Assembly: GCA_030651895.1 (NCBI GenBank)
Contig: JAUSBR010000010.1
Location: 248,001 to 312,000, forward strand
Direction of reading: 5' to 3'
From: Sideroxyarcus sp.
Lineage (GTDB): Bacteria > Pseudomonadota > Gammaproteobacteria > Burkholderiales > Gallionellaceae
Length of the DNA stretch: 64,000 nucleotides
Part shown: positions 1 through 9,626 of the stretch, one piece after another
Position numbering within the stretch: position 1 is the stretch's first letter
Layout: every line of letters starts with the position of its first letter
The notes under the pieces: generated by a model
What the model was told of the DNA's origin: nothing
Database searches by the model: none
The model's input: only the letters and a program-made list of their open reading frames with translations
Made by a program: the position numbers and the translations under genes

Positions 1-425
1 TGAGTGATGAAATATGCATGAAATAAACTTATACAAACTTATACTCAAAGGTATAACTTCATATAACTCCATGAAACATTGTAAGAATGGCCGTATTTTC
101 AAACAACTGAAGCAGTGTCCGCTCTGGCCTGCTAACCAGTCCAATTGCATCGCCCTATGAGTGGACTGCTTTGGCCGAACATCCGACCATGCTTGTCAGG
201 TGAAGTCAGAGCTATTTATACAAATCCTGTAAATTGCCAACCATTCCATTTGCTTGTTATCGTTATTGGATGGACAATGCAACGGTGGCTGATGCGATTT
301 CTACTCGCGCCTCACGCAGCCTTCACCATCCGCACTGAATCAACCATCCGAAATGACCTGCCGATCTTTGGCTAGGGGATACGGCTTTTCTTTTTTTCTG
401 GTCGCTCTGACAAAGGAGTCTTGCA
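1..425. other. Left edge without a supported gene
   Basis: I see no convincing coding region here. A 76-codon open frame at 145-375 has no ribosome site and no recognisable protein character. The first 80 bases are AT-rich with a repeated 'acttata' motif. The last part (about 405-425) carries the ribosome binding site AAAGGAG of the next gene. The island continues beyond the left edge of the window. Confidence 0.5.
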
Positions 426-1076
426 ATGTCTAACAAAACCAACAAATCTTTACTTTCGCCGAAGTTCGCTTTGGCGCTTCAGTTCGCCAACGAAATACAC
501 AGCACACAGTCCCGCAAGGGTTTGGGAGCGCCTTACATCTCTCACCTGATGGCGGTGAGTGGTCTGGTGATGGAATACGGTGGTAATGAAACACAAGCAA
601 TTGCGGCGTTGTTGCACGATGCCGCCGAGGACTGCGGTGGACGGCCGATGCTGGAAACCGTGCGCGTCCTTTTCGGTGAGGAAGTGGCCGAGATCGTGGA
701 AGCCTGTACCGACACCTTTGACAATCCCAAACCAGAATGGCGGCCTCGTAAGGAAGCCTATTTGGAGGCAATGGCCAAGAAGCCAAGTCTAACAAAACTC
801 GTGTGCTGCGCGGACAAGTTGCACAATATAACCAATACGCTGCGTGACATCAGGATAGCTGGGGCGGCAGCTTGGAAGGAGCGGATGGAGAAAACGGAGA
901 ACAACACCAGTGCAAAGCAGTGCTGGTATTACCTTGGCTGTCTTGAGGCGCTTTCTGCGGGATGGAGCGATCCAATCTGCGATGAGTTTGCTCGCTCGGT
1001 CATGGTGTTGTGCGAACTAGTGGGCACAACAAAGGATGTATCCAAGGCCCGACAATGGATGGGAGGTGAGGGATGA
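426..1076 (+). CDS. HD-domain phosphohydrolase, RelA/SpoT hydrolase-like
   Basis: A 216-residue protein with the HD signature of small (p)ppGpp hydrolases (MESH1/SpoT-HD family). R30-K31 and H40 are followed by H64-D65, E68-D69 and a downstream D130 within 'ADKLHN'. These residues form the metal site that removes the 3'-pyrophosphate of ppGpp in the family. There is no synthetase, TGS or ACT domain, so it is a stand-alone hydrolase. The start is fixed by AAAGGAG seven bases upstream of the ATG. It lies at the left of a defence-rich island, where such small alarmone hydrolases can be accessory genes or antidotes; that role is inference. It could also act on another nucleotide. Confidence 0.75.
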   Translation: MSNKTNKSLLSPKFALALQFANEIHSTQSRKGLGAPYISHLMAVSGLVMEYGGNETQAIAALLHDAAEDCGGRPMLETVRVLFGEEVAEIVEACTDTFDNPKPEWRPRKEAYLEAMAKKPSLTKLVCCADKLHNITNTLRDIRIAGAAAWKERMEKTENNTSAKQCWYYLGCLEALSAGWSDPICDEFARSVMVLCELVGTTKDVSKARQWMGGEG

Positions 1077-1129
1077 GCACAGCTCCAATCCCGGAAACAC
1101 AATTCCTACTTGAGAAGGAGAATTGAATC

Positions 1130-1594
1130 GTGTCTATTGTCATTGATCGACAAATTCAAAGACCGTCACCGAAAAACGTCGAAGGGATAGAGCTTGTAGA
1201 AATACCGAAGGACTCGCCTTCGCTTCGTTTGCAAACTCCAACCTATACGAGAGTTGATCCAACCTGGTGGGAGGTTGAGATGGCTGTCGGTTCTTGTCAG
1301 GGGGAAATGGATGGAGGATTCGGTGAGTTTTGTGTCTTGTCAAAAATTGATTCCAACACGTATGTGCAGACTGCCATTTGTCTCGGCGAACCTAATTCCT
1401 GGCGACTAGAGTGGCGAATCACAGAGAAGGACGGGACATACACCCATTTCTTTGCGCGGAATCCATGTGACGACGAAAATGCGGACACATTGGATAGTGT
1501 CGACGATGTTATTCTGGCGTTTAAAGCGTTTTACCAGAACAGGGGGCTGCCTGATTCGTTGATGTGGAAGAAGTATGTCATTTGGGGGGAATAG
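1130..1594 (+). CDS. Small protein of unknown function, possibly immunity-like
   Basis: A 154-residue acidic, aromatic-rich soluble protein starting at GTG, with GAAGGAG about 11 bases upstream. I do not recognise the family with confidence. Its layout (a GGFGEFCVL strand, then a YVQTAICLG strand, a LEWRI strand and a late aromatic helix ending in KKYVIWGE) loosely recalls Imm1-type immunity proteins that accompany polymorphic toxins, but no toxin is adjacent. There is no signal peptide or membrane segment. It lies 53 bases after the HD gene on the same strand, so the two may be cotranscribed. Confidence 0.45.
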   Translation: MSIVIDRQIQRPSPKNVEGIELVEIPKDSPSLRLQTPTYTRVDPTWWEVEMAVGSCQGEMDGGFGEFCVLSKIDSNTYVQTAICLGEPNSWRLEWRITEKDGTYTHFFARNPCDDENADTLDSVDDVILAFKAFYQNRGLPDSLMWKKYVIWGE

Positions 1595-1952
1595 CAAGGC
1601 TTCATCTGACAATACCTGTCAGATGTTCGGCCATAGCCGAAAGCAGAAGTAGCGCACCGTTATCCAGAATTGGAGTCAGCCACAAGTGGCTATCGAGCCT
1701 GAAAAATGGATAGCAAGTTGGCAGAAATTCAAGGCCATTTCATCGAAGTATCCGATGTCGAACTTCGGCTACCACATCGTAGGTTTCGAAGTGCGTGGTA
1801 GGCATGGCGCAGTGTATCTACCAACTCCTGGGTGAACCCGGGGTTGACACAGATGCACAATATACGTTGGAAGGGGGAGTAAGCAGAATCAAGTGATCAT
1901 GCAAGAGGCGACCAAAGAGTTCATTCAACATTACCAAATTGACCTTGAGCAG
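1595..1952. other. Gap with a possible truncated reading frame
   Basis: About 360 bases without a complete gene. An ATG at 1899 opens a frame (MQEATKEFIQHYQIDLEQLRSI...) that reads like a real protein start. It runs into the 3' end of the convergent WYL gene and stops after 48 codons near 2044. It may be the head of a gene cut when the Wadjet module was inserted. Nothing else is recognisable; no promoter or repeat stands out. Confidence 0.3.
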
Positions 1953-2768
1953 TTACGCAGCATCAAAAGTGAGTTTCAAATTCTTTGCCTCTGGCACAAA
2001 GAGCTGATACTCCGGTGGCGTCTGCTTATTGATATCAGTTGCTAAACGCAAATCTTGAATGATGTAGCCGGCCAAACACTTCCTAACGACAAGCCGACGA
2101 GCACTTGCGCCAGGGTAATATTCGGCAGCGATAATGGTCTGTTGCTCGGGGCTTAGACTTGGGTGCGCTGTCACATAAAAGCTGACCGTTTCATTCCATT
2201 CTTTGTCATTGGCTCGTGTGTATGGAGCAACTTCATCAAATTCCACGATTGAAGAGATTCTGCCTAACGTGAAATCTCTGAATTCTTGTCGTTTGGCACA
2301 CCAAGCCCGCACATGCCATCTGCGCGGAGCTCGAACCATAGCATGGGGAAATATCTGGCGTTCAGATCCCTTTGGATCGTTCATTGAGTGATATACGATG
2401 CTCAGTCCATTCTTGTTCTTGATTGCCTGCATGATGGCAACGAAGACATTGGGAGCTACGACAGAAAGATCAAGTCTGGCATCTTCAACAACTTCTTCAC
2501 CTGCACATTGAGCCTTCACAATGCGCAAGTAATCATCCAACGCGCGATTCTTGCTTTTCTCTAATGCTCTGGGCGTGAGCCGCAAAGGGGAGCGGCTCGT
2601 TTCTTTGGTAGCATGTTTCCCCACCCGTTTGACCAACTCGGCCATCAATTTGCTCGCCCATACAGGTTGTACGCCGAGCAACTCGCGAATGCGCTGATTA
2701 TCGATCTCGCCTTCCCAATAGAGGACCGTTTCGAGATCGGAGATTCTGTCGGAAATGGTAGTCGCCAT
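1953..2768 (-). CDS. WYL-domain transcriptional regulator of the Wadjet operon
   Basis: A 271-residue regulator: an N-terminal winged-helix region (about 1-70), then a WYL-type domain (about 115-175) with 'IVYHS' and 'WHVRAWC' (151-157) followed by 'FRDFTLGRI' (163-171), and a C-terminal extension. This is the plan of the BrxR/CapW-type repressors that control defence operons. It is divergent from jetA across 75 bases holding a 20-base perfect palindrome and a second inverted repeat, as expected for an autoregulated repressor that senses a ligand or DNA damage. The predicted promoter places transcription initiation at or next to the ATG. Repressor function is inferred from family and context. 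Confidence 0.82.
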   Translation of the reverse strand: MATTISDRISDLETVLYWEGEIDNQRIRELLGVQPVWASKLMAELVKRVGKHATKETSRSPLRLTPRALEKSKNRALDDYLRIVKAQCAGEEVVEDARLDLSVVAPNVFVAIMQAIKNKNGLSIVYHSMNDPKGSERQIFPHAMVRAPRRWHVRAWCAKRQEFRDFTLGRISSIVEFDEVAPYTRANDKEWNETVSFYVTAHPSLSPEQQTIIAAEYYPGASARRLVVRKCLAGYIIQDLRLATDINKQTPPEYQLFVPEAKNLKLTFDAA

Positions 2769-2774
2769 GTTTTT

Positions 2775-2826
2775 ATTATCCTACAGGATAAATTAGCTTG
2801 CAAGCTAATTAAGCTTGGGGTATAAA
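2775..2826. promoter_or_regulatory. Divergent promoter/operator sharing one -35 box
   Basis: A perfect 20-base palindrome spans 2791-2810. Its centre TTGCAA (2798-2803) is its own complement and can serve as -35 in both directions. Rightward it is followed by 17 bases and TATAAA (2821-2826) for jetA. Leftward it is followed by 17 bases and GATAAT (read on minus, 2780-2775) for the WYL gene. A second inverted repeat, arms TTATCCT (2776-2782) and AGGATAA (2785-2791), covers the leftward -10. Protein bound at the palindrome would block both promoters at once. Confidence 0.7.
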
Positions 2827-2843
2827 TTTGCCCACGGTAAACC

Positions 2844-4280
2844 ATGAACATTTTCGATCGCCTACCTTCTGGGATATTTAATGCGCTCACCGGCAAAAAC
2901 AACCGGCGCACATGGGATCTCCTTGTCCGGCTTTACGAAAACTATTTCGGCCCAGATGCAGTTCCAGACTACCCGGACGGATACCTACACGAAAAAGTCG
3001 TCAGAGAAATCGAACGATTTTTGCTGGATTCAGGATGGGAAAATGAATCCGATGGAGATGCCGGAGAGTTAGCAACACCAATAGCAGTTCAGGCAAACCA
3101 GCTTCTTGGGCGCTTGATCGAAACTGGGTGGCTCTGCGAAGAACGTGTAGGGCTTCGCAATTTCATCAGCATGCGCCCGTCGGTCGCTCGCTTCTTCGAG
3201 ATCCTGCAGCAATTCACCAATGAAAAGCCTCAGTTGCTGGGTGGAAACGTTCTTATGATTTACAACCAACTCAAAGGGGTAAAGCAGGATCCGAAGGGGC
3301 AGGCTGCTGGTTTTGTTAGCGCGGCTCAACTGTGCGTTCAGCTTATTAGCTCCCTAAGTACCACGACCTTGCGCGTACGGGATCTTATGAAAGAGCTCAC
3401 TAATGAAGAGGCGACACCTGTTTTCGTCAGGCGTTTTTTTAGTGAACACATCAGCGAACTTTATGTTCGCGACTATAGGCAATTGCGTACAGAAAACCAT
3501 CCGCTGCGATTACGTTTTGAAATTCTGGAGCTTGTCCGAGAAGTAACGCAAGATGATTCGATAAAAAGTACGCTGCTGAGAGGTTATGCAGACCTGCCAG
3601 GGGCAAGAGCAGGTGAGGAAGAAGAGGCTCTTGACCGTGATGTACGACGATTTAGGCAGTTGCTCGATGTCGAGAAATTCCTTGATCGTATGGACAATGT
3701 GATTGATGCGGCCACACAGCGCGCAATTGCTTATCTTGGTTACCGCCTGAAGGCGACTGAACGCATCGAGGAGGTGCTATCAGATACGATCCAGGCTATC
3801 AATAAGGCCGAAGCTATCGGCCTGCCACTTGAGGGTAAATTGATTAGTCCTGACCCGCTATTAAGTGAAGAGCGACTGAGAATGCCGCCCCTCCCACCTC
3901 AGAAGCCAACTCGCACCCCATTGCAAAAACGCGAGATGACGGTGCATGAGCGAGCCGCACACGTACTACGAAAAGCGATGCTGAAACATCGAGAGGTCTC
4001 ACCAGCTTCGATGAAGAGGTATGTCGAAGCTCATATGAAGCCGGGGACGTCAATCGAAGCAACGGATCTGCCGCTAGAGAAAGTCGAAGATGCAGTGGCT
4101 TATCTTGGGCTATTAAGACTCGCAGGTATATCTACAAGACATCCAAAATCGATCACAAGAAACCCGTTACTTCGCAATCTTGATTTCGAGGTTACATTGG
4201 TCGAAGGAGATCGATTCGACGGTGAATACTTCAATACACCAAACTTCAGAATCACAAGGAGAACAGGCAATGCCTCGTAA
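2844..4280 (+). CDS. jetA: Wadjet anti-plasmid system subunit JetA
   Basis: A 478-residue protein beginning MNIFDRLPSGIFNALTG with 'FGPDAVPDYPDGYLHE' near residue 32-47, characteristic of JetA of the Wadjet SMC complexes. JetA is the kleisin-like MukF analogue that links the SMC heads of JetC, with JetB as the MukE analogue. Winged-helix-like and helical segments fill the length, with no enzyme motif. Wadjet extrudes loops on small circular DNA and cleaves it through JetD, so it restricts plasmids. It is the first gene of a tight four-gene operon; its stop overlaps the jetB start by 11 bases. The Wadjet subtype is not assigned. Confidence 0.85.
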   Translation: MNIFDRLPSGIFNALTGKNNRRTWDLLVRLYENYFGPDAVPDYPDGYLHEKVVREIERFLLDSGWENESDGDAGELATPIAVQANQLLGRLIETGWLCEERVGLRNFISMRPSVARFFEILQQFTNEKPQLLGGNVLMIYNQLKGVKQDPKGQAAGFVSAAQLCVQLISSLSTTTLRVRDLMKELTNEEATPVFVRRFFSEHISELYVRDYRQLRTENHPLRLRFEILELVREVTQDDSIKSTLLRGYADLPGARAGEEEEALDRDVRRFRQLLDVEKFLDRMDNVIDAATQRAIAYLGYRLKATERIEEVLSDTIQAINKAEAIGLPLEGKLISPDPLLSEERLRMPPLPPQKPTRTPLQKREMTVHERAAHVLRKAMLKHREVSPASMKRYVEAHMKPGTSIEATDLPLEKVEDAVAYLGLLRLAGISTRHPKSITRNPLLRNLDFEVTLVEGDRFDGEYFNTPNFRITRRTGNAS

Positions 4281-4923
4281 CTGGAACTCTTTGGCGGACG
4301 GCTCAGAAGGCATCTATGTGGTGGATGACTTCAAGAGAGCCATGTATCAACTGGTAACTCATCAGTGCCTTTATTCGCGATTCAATCATCACTCTACCGC
4401 TTTTCGGCTCATTTCAAAGTACCGCGACGAGTTTGAAGAGGCTGTCGCACTGTTGGGATTGAGATTGGGATTCAACGATAGATTGGAGTTTTGTTTCCTA
4501 ACGCCAGAGGTGGTTAAAGATACGCCGCTCGGTATCGATGAAACACGCTTTCTTCTCGTATTGCGGCAACTGTACCACTTGAAGGGAAGTGCCGGTGATC
4601 TGAGTATTGATGGGGATGCGTATATTTCACTTGATGAGCTTGAATCTACATATCGCTCAATGACAGGCGAGGAACTCGATTCCAAGGTTCATGTTGTACG
4701 TGGGCTAGTAAAGATGGCCTCAAGAAAGGGGATGGCCAAGCTGTTTGAAAAGCTTGAAGACGATCCACAGCCTTTCGCAATCATTATCCTGCCGGCAATC
4801 GCGGAAATATTGAGTGAGCATGTTGTTGCAAGATTTGGTGCACAGGTGAAATCTGGCTTAGTTATCCATTCAGCTTTGTCTAACGGTGCTAGTAGAGAAG
4901 AGGTGAACAATGAAGGCGCTTAG
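4270..4923 (+). CDS. jetB: Wadjet subunit JetB
   Basis: A 217-residue DUF4194-type protein, the MukE-like partner of JetA. I chose the ATG at 4270 (MPRNWNSLADG). The longer open frame from 4180 lies wholly inside jetA, while the 4270 start gives the usual family length and the short overlap typical of coupled genes. The body is helical with a 'LRQLYHLKGSAGD' segment and ends acidic. It is followed by a 14-base overlap into jetC. Function follows from the complete jetABCD context. Confidence 0.82.
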   Translation: MPRNWNSLADGSEGIYVVDDFKRAMYQLVTHQCLYSRFNHHSTAFRLISKYRDEFEEAVALLGLRLGFNDRLEFCFLTPEVVKDTPLGIDETRFLLVLRQLYHLKGSAGDLSIDGDAYISLDELESTYRSMTGEELDSKVHVVRGLVKMASRKGMAKLFEKLEDDPQPFAIIILPAIAEILSEHVVARFGAQVKSGLVIHSALSNGASREEVNNEGA

Positions 4924-7900
4924 CACTCTCCATTTAGTCCAGTATTCATTCTGGGATTATGAGACTTTTAATTTAAAACTCGGCGGGACGGCATTTCTCG
5001 GACCGAATGGTGCAGGTAAAACGTCTCTGGTTGATGCTGTTCAAGTAGCCTTGGTGGGAGGGCATGGAAATCACATGCACTTTAATACGCAATCAGTCCA
5101 CAAGGATAATCGCTCGATCCGGGATTACGCCCTAGGGACAATGCGATCCGGAGAAGGTGGGCAAGATGTCATTAACCGTAAGCGTGATGAGGCGCTGTCC
5201 TATATTACGCTGGTATTCGAAGGTGAGACGCCGGCTGATGTGGTCAGTGCAGGAATCTGCGTGCACTCCCTTGCTTCAGAGAAAACACACCGCACCCTTG
5301 GACTATACATTTTACCTGGGGTGAAATTGAAACTCGAAAATCATCTCGGCGCATTGGATGATGGCGCGAAAGCTCCCCTAGACTGGCCGACTTTTGAAGC
5401 ATTGGCCAGAAAGCTTGCAAAACAAGAAGGGCGAACACCAACGCTGACCAATAAACCAGAAACATACCTTGATGAACTACTTCATGCACTCCAGCACTCA
5501 GGACGCTCTATTGATCGAGAAAAGTTTCTGAGATCCCTTGCACAAAGCCTGCGACTCAAAGGAATCAGTAGCGTCAATGATTTCCTGCGAGGATATCTGG
5601 TCGATGCACAACCAATAGACAAGCAGGGCACGCTCAAACACATCAGGACGGTTCGCGCGCTAGGCAAACAAATCGAGGAGGTAAAGGAGCAGATCGTTCG
5701 ACTAAATGATATTGATTCCAAATTTGCAACTGTCGCAAATCACTATGTGACGCGAGCCAATGCCAGTGCGGTCAAAGCACAGCTATTGCTGGAGGCAGCA
5801 GACACTCGGGTCGGCGAACTGGAAAGTAGCAAGGCTAGCCTTGTCGAAGAAATTGAACGGTTCGATGGGGTGATTGCGAGCCTTAAGGAAGAAGATCAGC
5901 TCTTGTCCAAGTCTCACGACGATCTGCTTCAATCATATAGCTCTGATCCAGCCATGCAGGATGCTAAGCAAAACCAGAGATTGCGCGAGGCGTATCAAGT
6001 AAACGTCAACGAACATAAGTCTAGCGTCGATCGTTTAGTGCTCGATTTGCGTACTGCGCTCAACGCTGCGGCTGAGGTATTGGAGGTATCCGGAAATGAT
6101 GGAGCGCCTGCAGTTTTTGCGTTGTTAAAACGCTTCGACAGTGGTGCGAAAAATGGCACCCATCCAGGTTTGGCAGAAATGAAGGAGGGACTAGATATAT
6201 TGAAATCATTGTCTTCCACCATTGATGCAATCCTTCAGGAGAATACAAGTAAGCATGAAACGGCTGTGAGGCAGCTTCAAGCTGCTACTGCCAAAGTTCA
6301 AGTTGCCAGAAAAGGGATGAGTCTTCCAGACGATGATGTCGCTGTGGCTATGTCGCTATTCAAGCAAAATGGCATTGAGAGCCGAACTGTAGCTAGTTTT
6401 GTAAAGGTACGAGATATCAGATGGCAACCTGCGATTGAATCCTTTCTCGGGAGGAACAGATTTTCTATTGTGGTTGATGCCGGACGTGAAAGAGATGCTG
6501 TCCGACTCCTTCGTGCATTGAACAAACCACTTTATGATGTGACGGTAGTTCAGCCGAATCACCTGAAAGAAAATATTGGTTCTGGTGTTGAACCACACTC
6601 TGTCGCCGAACTGTTGATAAGTGAAAATAAAGTTGCCTTGGCATATTTGCGCAGAATTTGCGGAAGGATGCGACAAGTTGAGACTGAGGCAGAACTTGAG
6701 AAATATGATCGGGCGCTTACGGTAGACGGCATGTTGAGTGCGAATGGAGGAACTCGAAGAATCAGGCTCATTCCACAGGCCGACTATGCTCTGGGAGCGG
6801 AAGTAACTGCTGCAGATATGGTTCGTCTTACTGAAGATTTCAAATTGGCGACCACCGAGGAAAATCGAGCTAAACAGCGCTTTGACCAATCCAAAGAAGC
6901 CAGTGATAAAGCTAGACACACAATTAGAGACGCTACCCTCGACAAGTATAGTCATGCCGTTACAGTCCTGTCCGTAGCCCAAGCATCACTATCTTCAGTC
7001 CCCGAAAAAGATGTCTCAACCTTGCCGGAGCACTTGTCCAACATTAAGTCTCGCATGGAGTTTGCCAAAGTCGCATCGGAAGAGGTAAGAACAAAGCTCC
7101 ACAAGGCTATTGGAGATAAAGCGAATTCCCTGGCAATTCAGAAAACCACTGCTGAAAACTTGGAAAATGCAAAAGCCGATCTTGAGCAGGCAAAGCATAA
7201 TCACATTCGAACTATTGAGGATGTTGACTACGACAATGATAGGGCGCTGAAGCTATACGACTATTCGAGTAACTTGGCAGCAAGCGATGGACCTGAAGTG
7301 GCCCTCAGGCATCTGCAAGACACAGCCAATCAGGCAAATTCAAAGTTGATCAATGCGGAAAGCACTGCCAAATCTGAGTTCACTTCCTATATTAATGAAA
7401 TGTCGATCAACTTGGTCGACGAACGCAGTGATTGGCGTAAGGCCTCGAAATGGGTCACGAATCACGTTCAAAAACTCACTGAGTCCACACTTGTGGAGTA
7501 CGAGAGTGAAGCCTGCGCTGCTCGTGAAGCGGCAAATCAGTCTTTCAGGGCTGATGTGTCTTTCCGTATGCGCGAAGCAATCAAACGGGTTGAGCATGAT
7601 ATCCATGACTTGAATGGCATCTTGAAGGTGTGTCCTGAATTCACAGGTGGTGAGAAATATAAATTCATCGCAGAACCCGCCTTGGCGCACAAGGGCTTGT
7701 ATGACTTAATTCAAAGTAGTGCATTTGTTGAAACCGGGACGGCGCCATTGTTCGAGGCTGCTGACGACATTCAAAAAACGCTGATAGGTTTTCTTGAAGC
7801 GTGTGAAACGGGTGAAGGCAAAGCAAACAACCCGCTTGAGGATTATCGGCTGCTATTCAACTTCGACCTTGAGATCAGGGTGGGAGACAAGAAAGTGGAC

Positions 7901-8320
7901 TGCCTCAGCAAACGTTTGGGCGTCGGATCCAACGGCGAACATCTGGTTCCCTTCTACGTGATCGCAGGCGCCTGTCTTGCCAATGCCTACCGCATGAAAG
8001 CCGGCGAGCTGCACAATGGTGCTGCGGTGATGATCATAGATGAGGCATTCCATGGTTTTGATGCTCAAAACGCTTTCGTAACCGCCAAGTTCTTAAGATC
8101 GCTCGGCCTTCAACTCGTCATGGCGGCCCCTGATGCGGATGTTGGAAAATTGATTCCCGTTCTTGGTTCCTATTACGATCTAGATCGATTTGGTTCTGAT
8201 GTATTTACCGAAGAAATACTGATCAAAGACGGCGCTGAGAGTATGTTTGAGAGAGACATGCCGACTCGTAATCCTGAATTGGTTGCGAATATGGTTGAAC
8301 AACTGAGCCTCACAACATGA
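4910..8320 (+). CDS. jetC: Wadjet SMC-like ATPase JetC
   Basis: An 1136-residue SMC/MukB-like ATPase. The Walker A GPNGAGKT is at residues 31-38. Long coiled-coil arms (about 270-470 and 660-900) flank a hinge-like region near 470-640. The C-terminal head has 'VGSNGEHLVPFYV', resembling a signature motif, and Walker B MIIDEAFHG with D1044-E1045. As the motor of Wadjet it dimerises and extrudes DNA loops, using ATP, to sense small circular DNA. Length and architecture fit the family. Its stop overlaps jetD in an ATGA arrangement, suggesting coupled translation. Confidence 0.88.
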   Translation: MKALSTLHLVQYSFWDYETFNLKLGGTAFLGPNGAGKTSLVDAVQVALVGGHGNHMHFNTQSVHKDNRSIRDYALGTMRSGEGGQDVINRKRDEALSYITLVFEGETPADVVSAGICVHSLASEKTHRTLGLYILPGVKLKLENHLGALDDGAKAPLDWPTFEALARKLAKQEGRTPTLTNKPETYLDELLHALQHSGRSIDREKFLRSLAQSLRLKGISSVNDFLRGYLVDAQPIDKQGTLKHIRTVRALGKQIEEVKEQIVRLNDIDSKFATVANHYVTRANASAVKAQLLLEAADTRVGELESSKASLVEEIERFDGVIASLKEEDQLLSKSHDDLLQSYSSDPAMQDAKQNQRLREAYQVNVNEHKSSVDRLVLDLRTALNAAAEVLEVSGNDGAPAVFALLKRFDSGAKNGTHPGLAEMKEGLDILKSLSSTIDAILQENTSKHETAVRQLQAATAKVQVARKGMSLPDDDVAVAMSLFKQNGIESRTVASFVKVRDIRWQPAIESFLGRNRFSIVVDAGRERDAVRLLRALNKPLYDVTVVQPNHLKENIGSGVEPHSVAELLISENKVALAYLRRICGRMRQVETEAELEKYDRALTVDGMLSANGGTRRIRLIPQADYALGAEVTAADMVRLTEDFKLATTEENRAKQRFDQSKEASDKARHTIRDATLDKYSHAVTVLSVAQASLSSVPEKDVSTLPEHLSNIKSRMEFAKVASEEVRTKLHKAIGDKANSLAIQKTTAENLENAKADLEQAKHNHIRTIEDVDYDNDRALKLYDYSSNLAASDGPEVALRHLQDTANQANSKLINAESTAKSEFTSYINEMSINLVDERSDWRKASKWVTNHVQKLTESTLVEYESEACAAREAANQSFRADVSFRMREAIKRVEHDIHDLNGILKVCPEFTGGEKYKFIAEPALAHKGLYDLIQSSAFVETGTAPLFEAADDIQKTLIGFLEACETGEGKANNPLEDYRLLFNFDLEIRVGDKKVDCLSKRLGVGSNGEHLVPFYVIAGACLANAYRMKAGELHNGAAVMIIDEAFHGFDAQNAFVTAKFLRSLGLQLVMAAPDADVGKLIPVLGSYYDLDRFGSDVFTEEILIKDGAESMFERDMPTRNPELVANMVEQLSLTT

Positions 8321-9534
8321 CTTCTGTTTCCAATCATGCATTAGAGAAACTGCTTCGACGTGCTGAAAATGCACTGGCCAAAGGCTCGACGAATAGGGTC
8401 ATCTCAATAAACTTTACAGATAAATCGTTTCCGGCATATTTGAAGCTTGGGACATTTGCTGAAAAAGAAGCATGCAATGGAGAGCTGCGGCTCGCGGAGC
8501 GTGATGGAGCAATTAAGGTCATCTGGGATAAGAAGGCTGGAGTAGAAAAACATATCGGACAAATTGTCTTAGACGACCCAGTTGCGCTGGCGAAATTTTT
8601 AGGGATCAAGCCCAGGTGGGTCGCTGTAGCTGAAGTCGAAGGCAAGCTCTCGAGTAAATTTGAAAATTATCCAGTTTTGAAGGAGGTTGTTGCTCAGTGG
8701 AGAATTGGGAAAATGCCACGCGGCACGACTACAGAAGACGTGAATGATTGGTTGGATGCTGTGCGCGTGGTTGAGCATTGCCGTTGCAGCGATACGCTAG
8801 ATATTCCGGTCAGGCGTGTCAGCGCGAAACTAACTTGTGACAGCAAGCGTGTTGAGAGATTATTTGATGCTATCGATGTGTTACTTCATAACGATATTCA
8901 CGTAAGGCAACGTGACGCAGAGGAAGTATTCGCTGAAATCGGGCTAATCAAATATCCGCCCACTCTTCTAATCGCCGGAGATGCGAGGGTGTTAGTTGAG
9001 TTTAATAATGAAAATGCAGATCTGAAAATTGAGCGCCCCTATCTCGGCCTGGCGCCATCGTCCATCAAGAGTTTCGTCGTGAGTAATAGCCCAATTACCA
9101 TTCTGTCGGTCGAGAATTTAACCACATTCCATGAGCTGTCAGCAGTCAAGGAAAGCCCGAAAAATCACATCTTGCTATATACCGGCGGCATGCCAAGTCC
9201 TTCGTGGAAGAGAGTCTATAGGCTTTTGTTAGGAGTGCTTCCAAGTAGATCGCGTATATTTCATTGGGGCGACATTGATGCTGGCGGCTTCAGAATTGCC
9301 AGCCATTTAGCTGAGTGTTGCAAGGCAGCCGGCAAGCGTCTTGAGCTACACATGATGGATCTAACGGCCCACCCATTCTCTAGTCAAGATGCTGTGCGGC
9401 GGGACCTGACTGCCAGGGAAGTCAAAGAAATAGAGCAGATATGCAAGCAGTGGGATTGGCTGCCGCAATTTGAATGGGTTTCAGGCAATCCTCTTGCCAT
9501 TGAGCAAGAGTCATTGCCTGTCACTTGGCCATAG
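8317..9534 (+). CDS. jetD: Wadjet nuclease subunit JetD
   Basis: A 405-residue protein with the DUF3322/DUF2220 layout of JetD. The N-terminal half binds DNA and the C-terminal half is a Toprim domain related to topoisomerase VI A. The Toprim catalytic glutamate is E266 in 'SVENLTTF' and the acidic pair is D319/D321 in 'HWGDIDAGGF', the metal site for plasmid cleavage. All required residues are present, so the nuclease appears intact. It is the last gene of the Wadjet operon, coupled to jetC through ATGA. A 92-base gap then separates it from the next operon. Confidence 0.86.
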   Translation: MTSVSNHALEKLLRRAENALAKGSTNRVISINFTDKSFPAYLKLGTFAEKEACNGELRLAERDGAIKVIWDKKAGVEKHIGQIVLDDPVALAKFLGIKPRWVAVAEVEGKLSSKFENYPVLKEVVAQWRIGKMPRGTTTEDVNDWLDAVRVVEHCRCSDTLDIPVRRVSAKLTCDSKRVERLFDAIDVLLHNDIHVRQRDAEEVFAEIGLIKYPPTLLIAGDARVLVEFNNENADLKIERPYLGLAPSSIKSFVVSNSPITILSVENLTTFHELSAVKESPKNHILLYTGGMPSPSWKRVYRLLLGVLPSRSRIFHWGDIDAGGFRIASHLAECCKAAGKRLELHMMDLTAHPFSSQDAVRRDLTAREVKEIEQICKQWDWLPQFEWVSGNPLAIEQESLPVTWP

Positions 9535-9626
9535 GGCGGGTATAGGCCAAATGGCATATATGTCACGAATATCCTTCGTGGTAGCATCGTTGGAAATGTC
9601 GGAAATGTGAGTAAAGGGGAAGTGTT

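Noticed and set aside
145-375. Open frame of 76 codons at the left edge
   Set aside because: No ribosome site, biased composition and no protein-like pattern; stops nearby in other frames.
9564-9580. Hairpin CACGAA/TTCGTG after jetD as a terminator
   Set aside because: The stem is six base pairs and no T-run follows.
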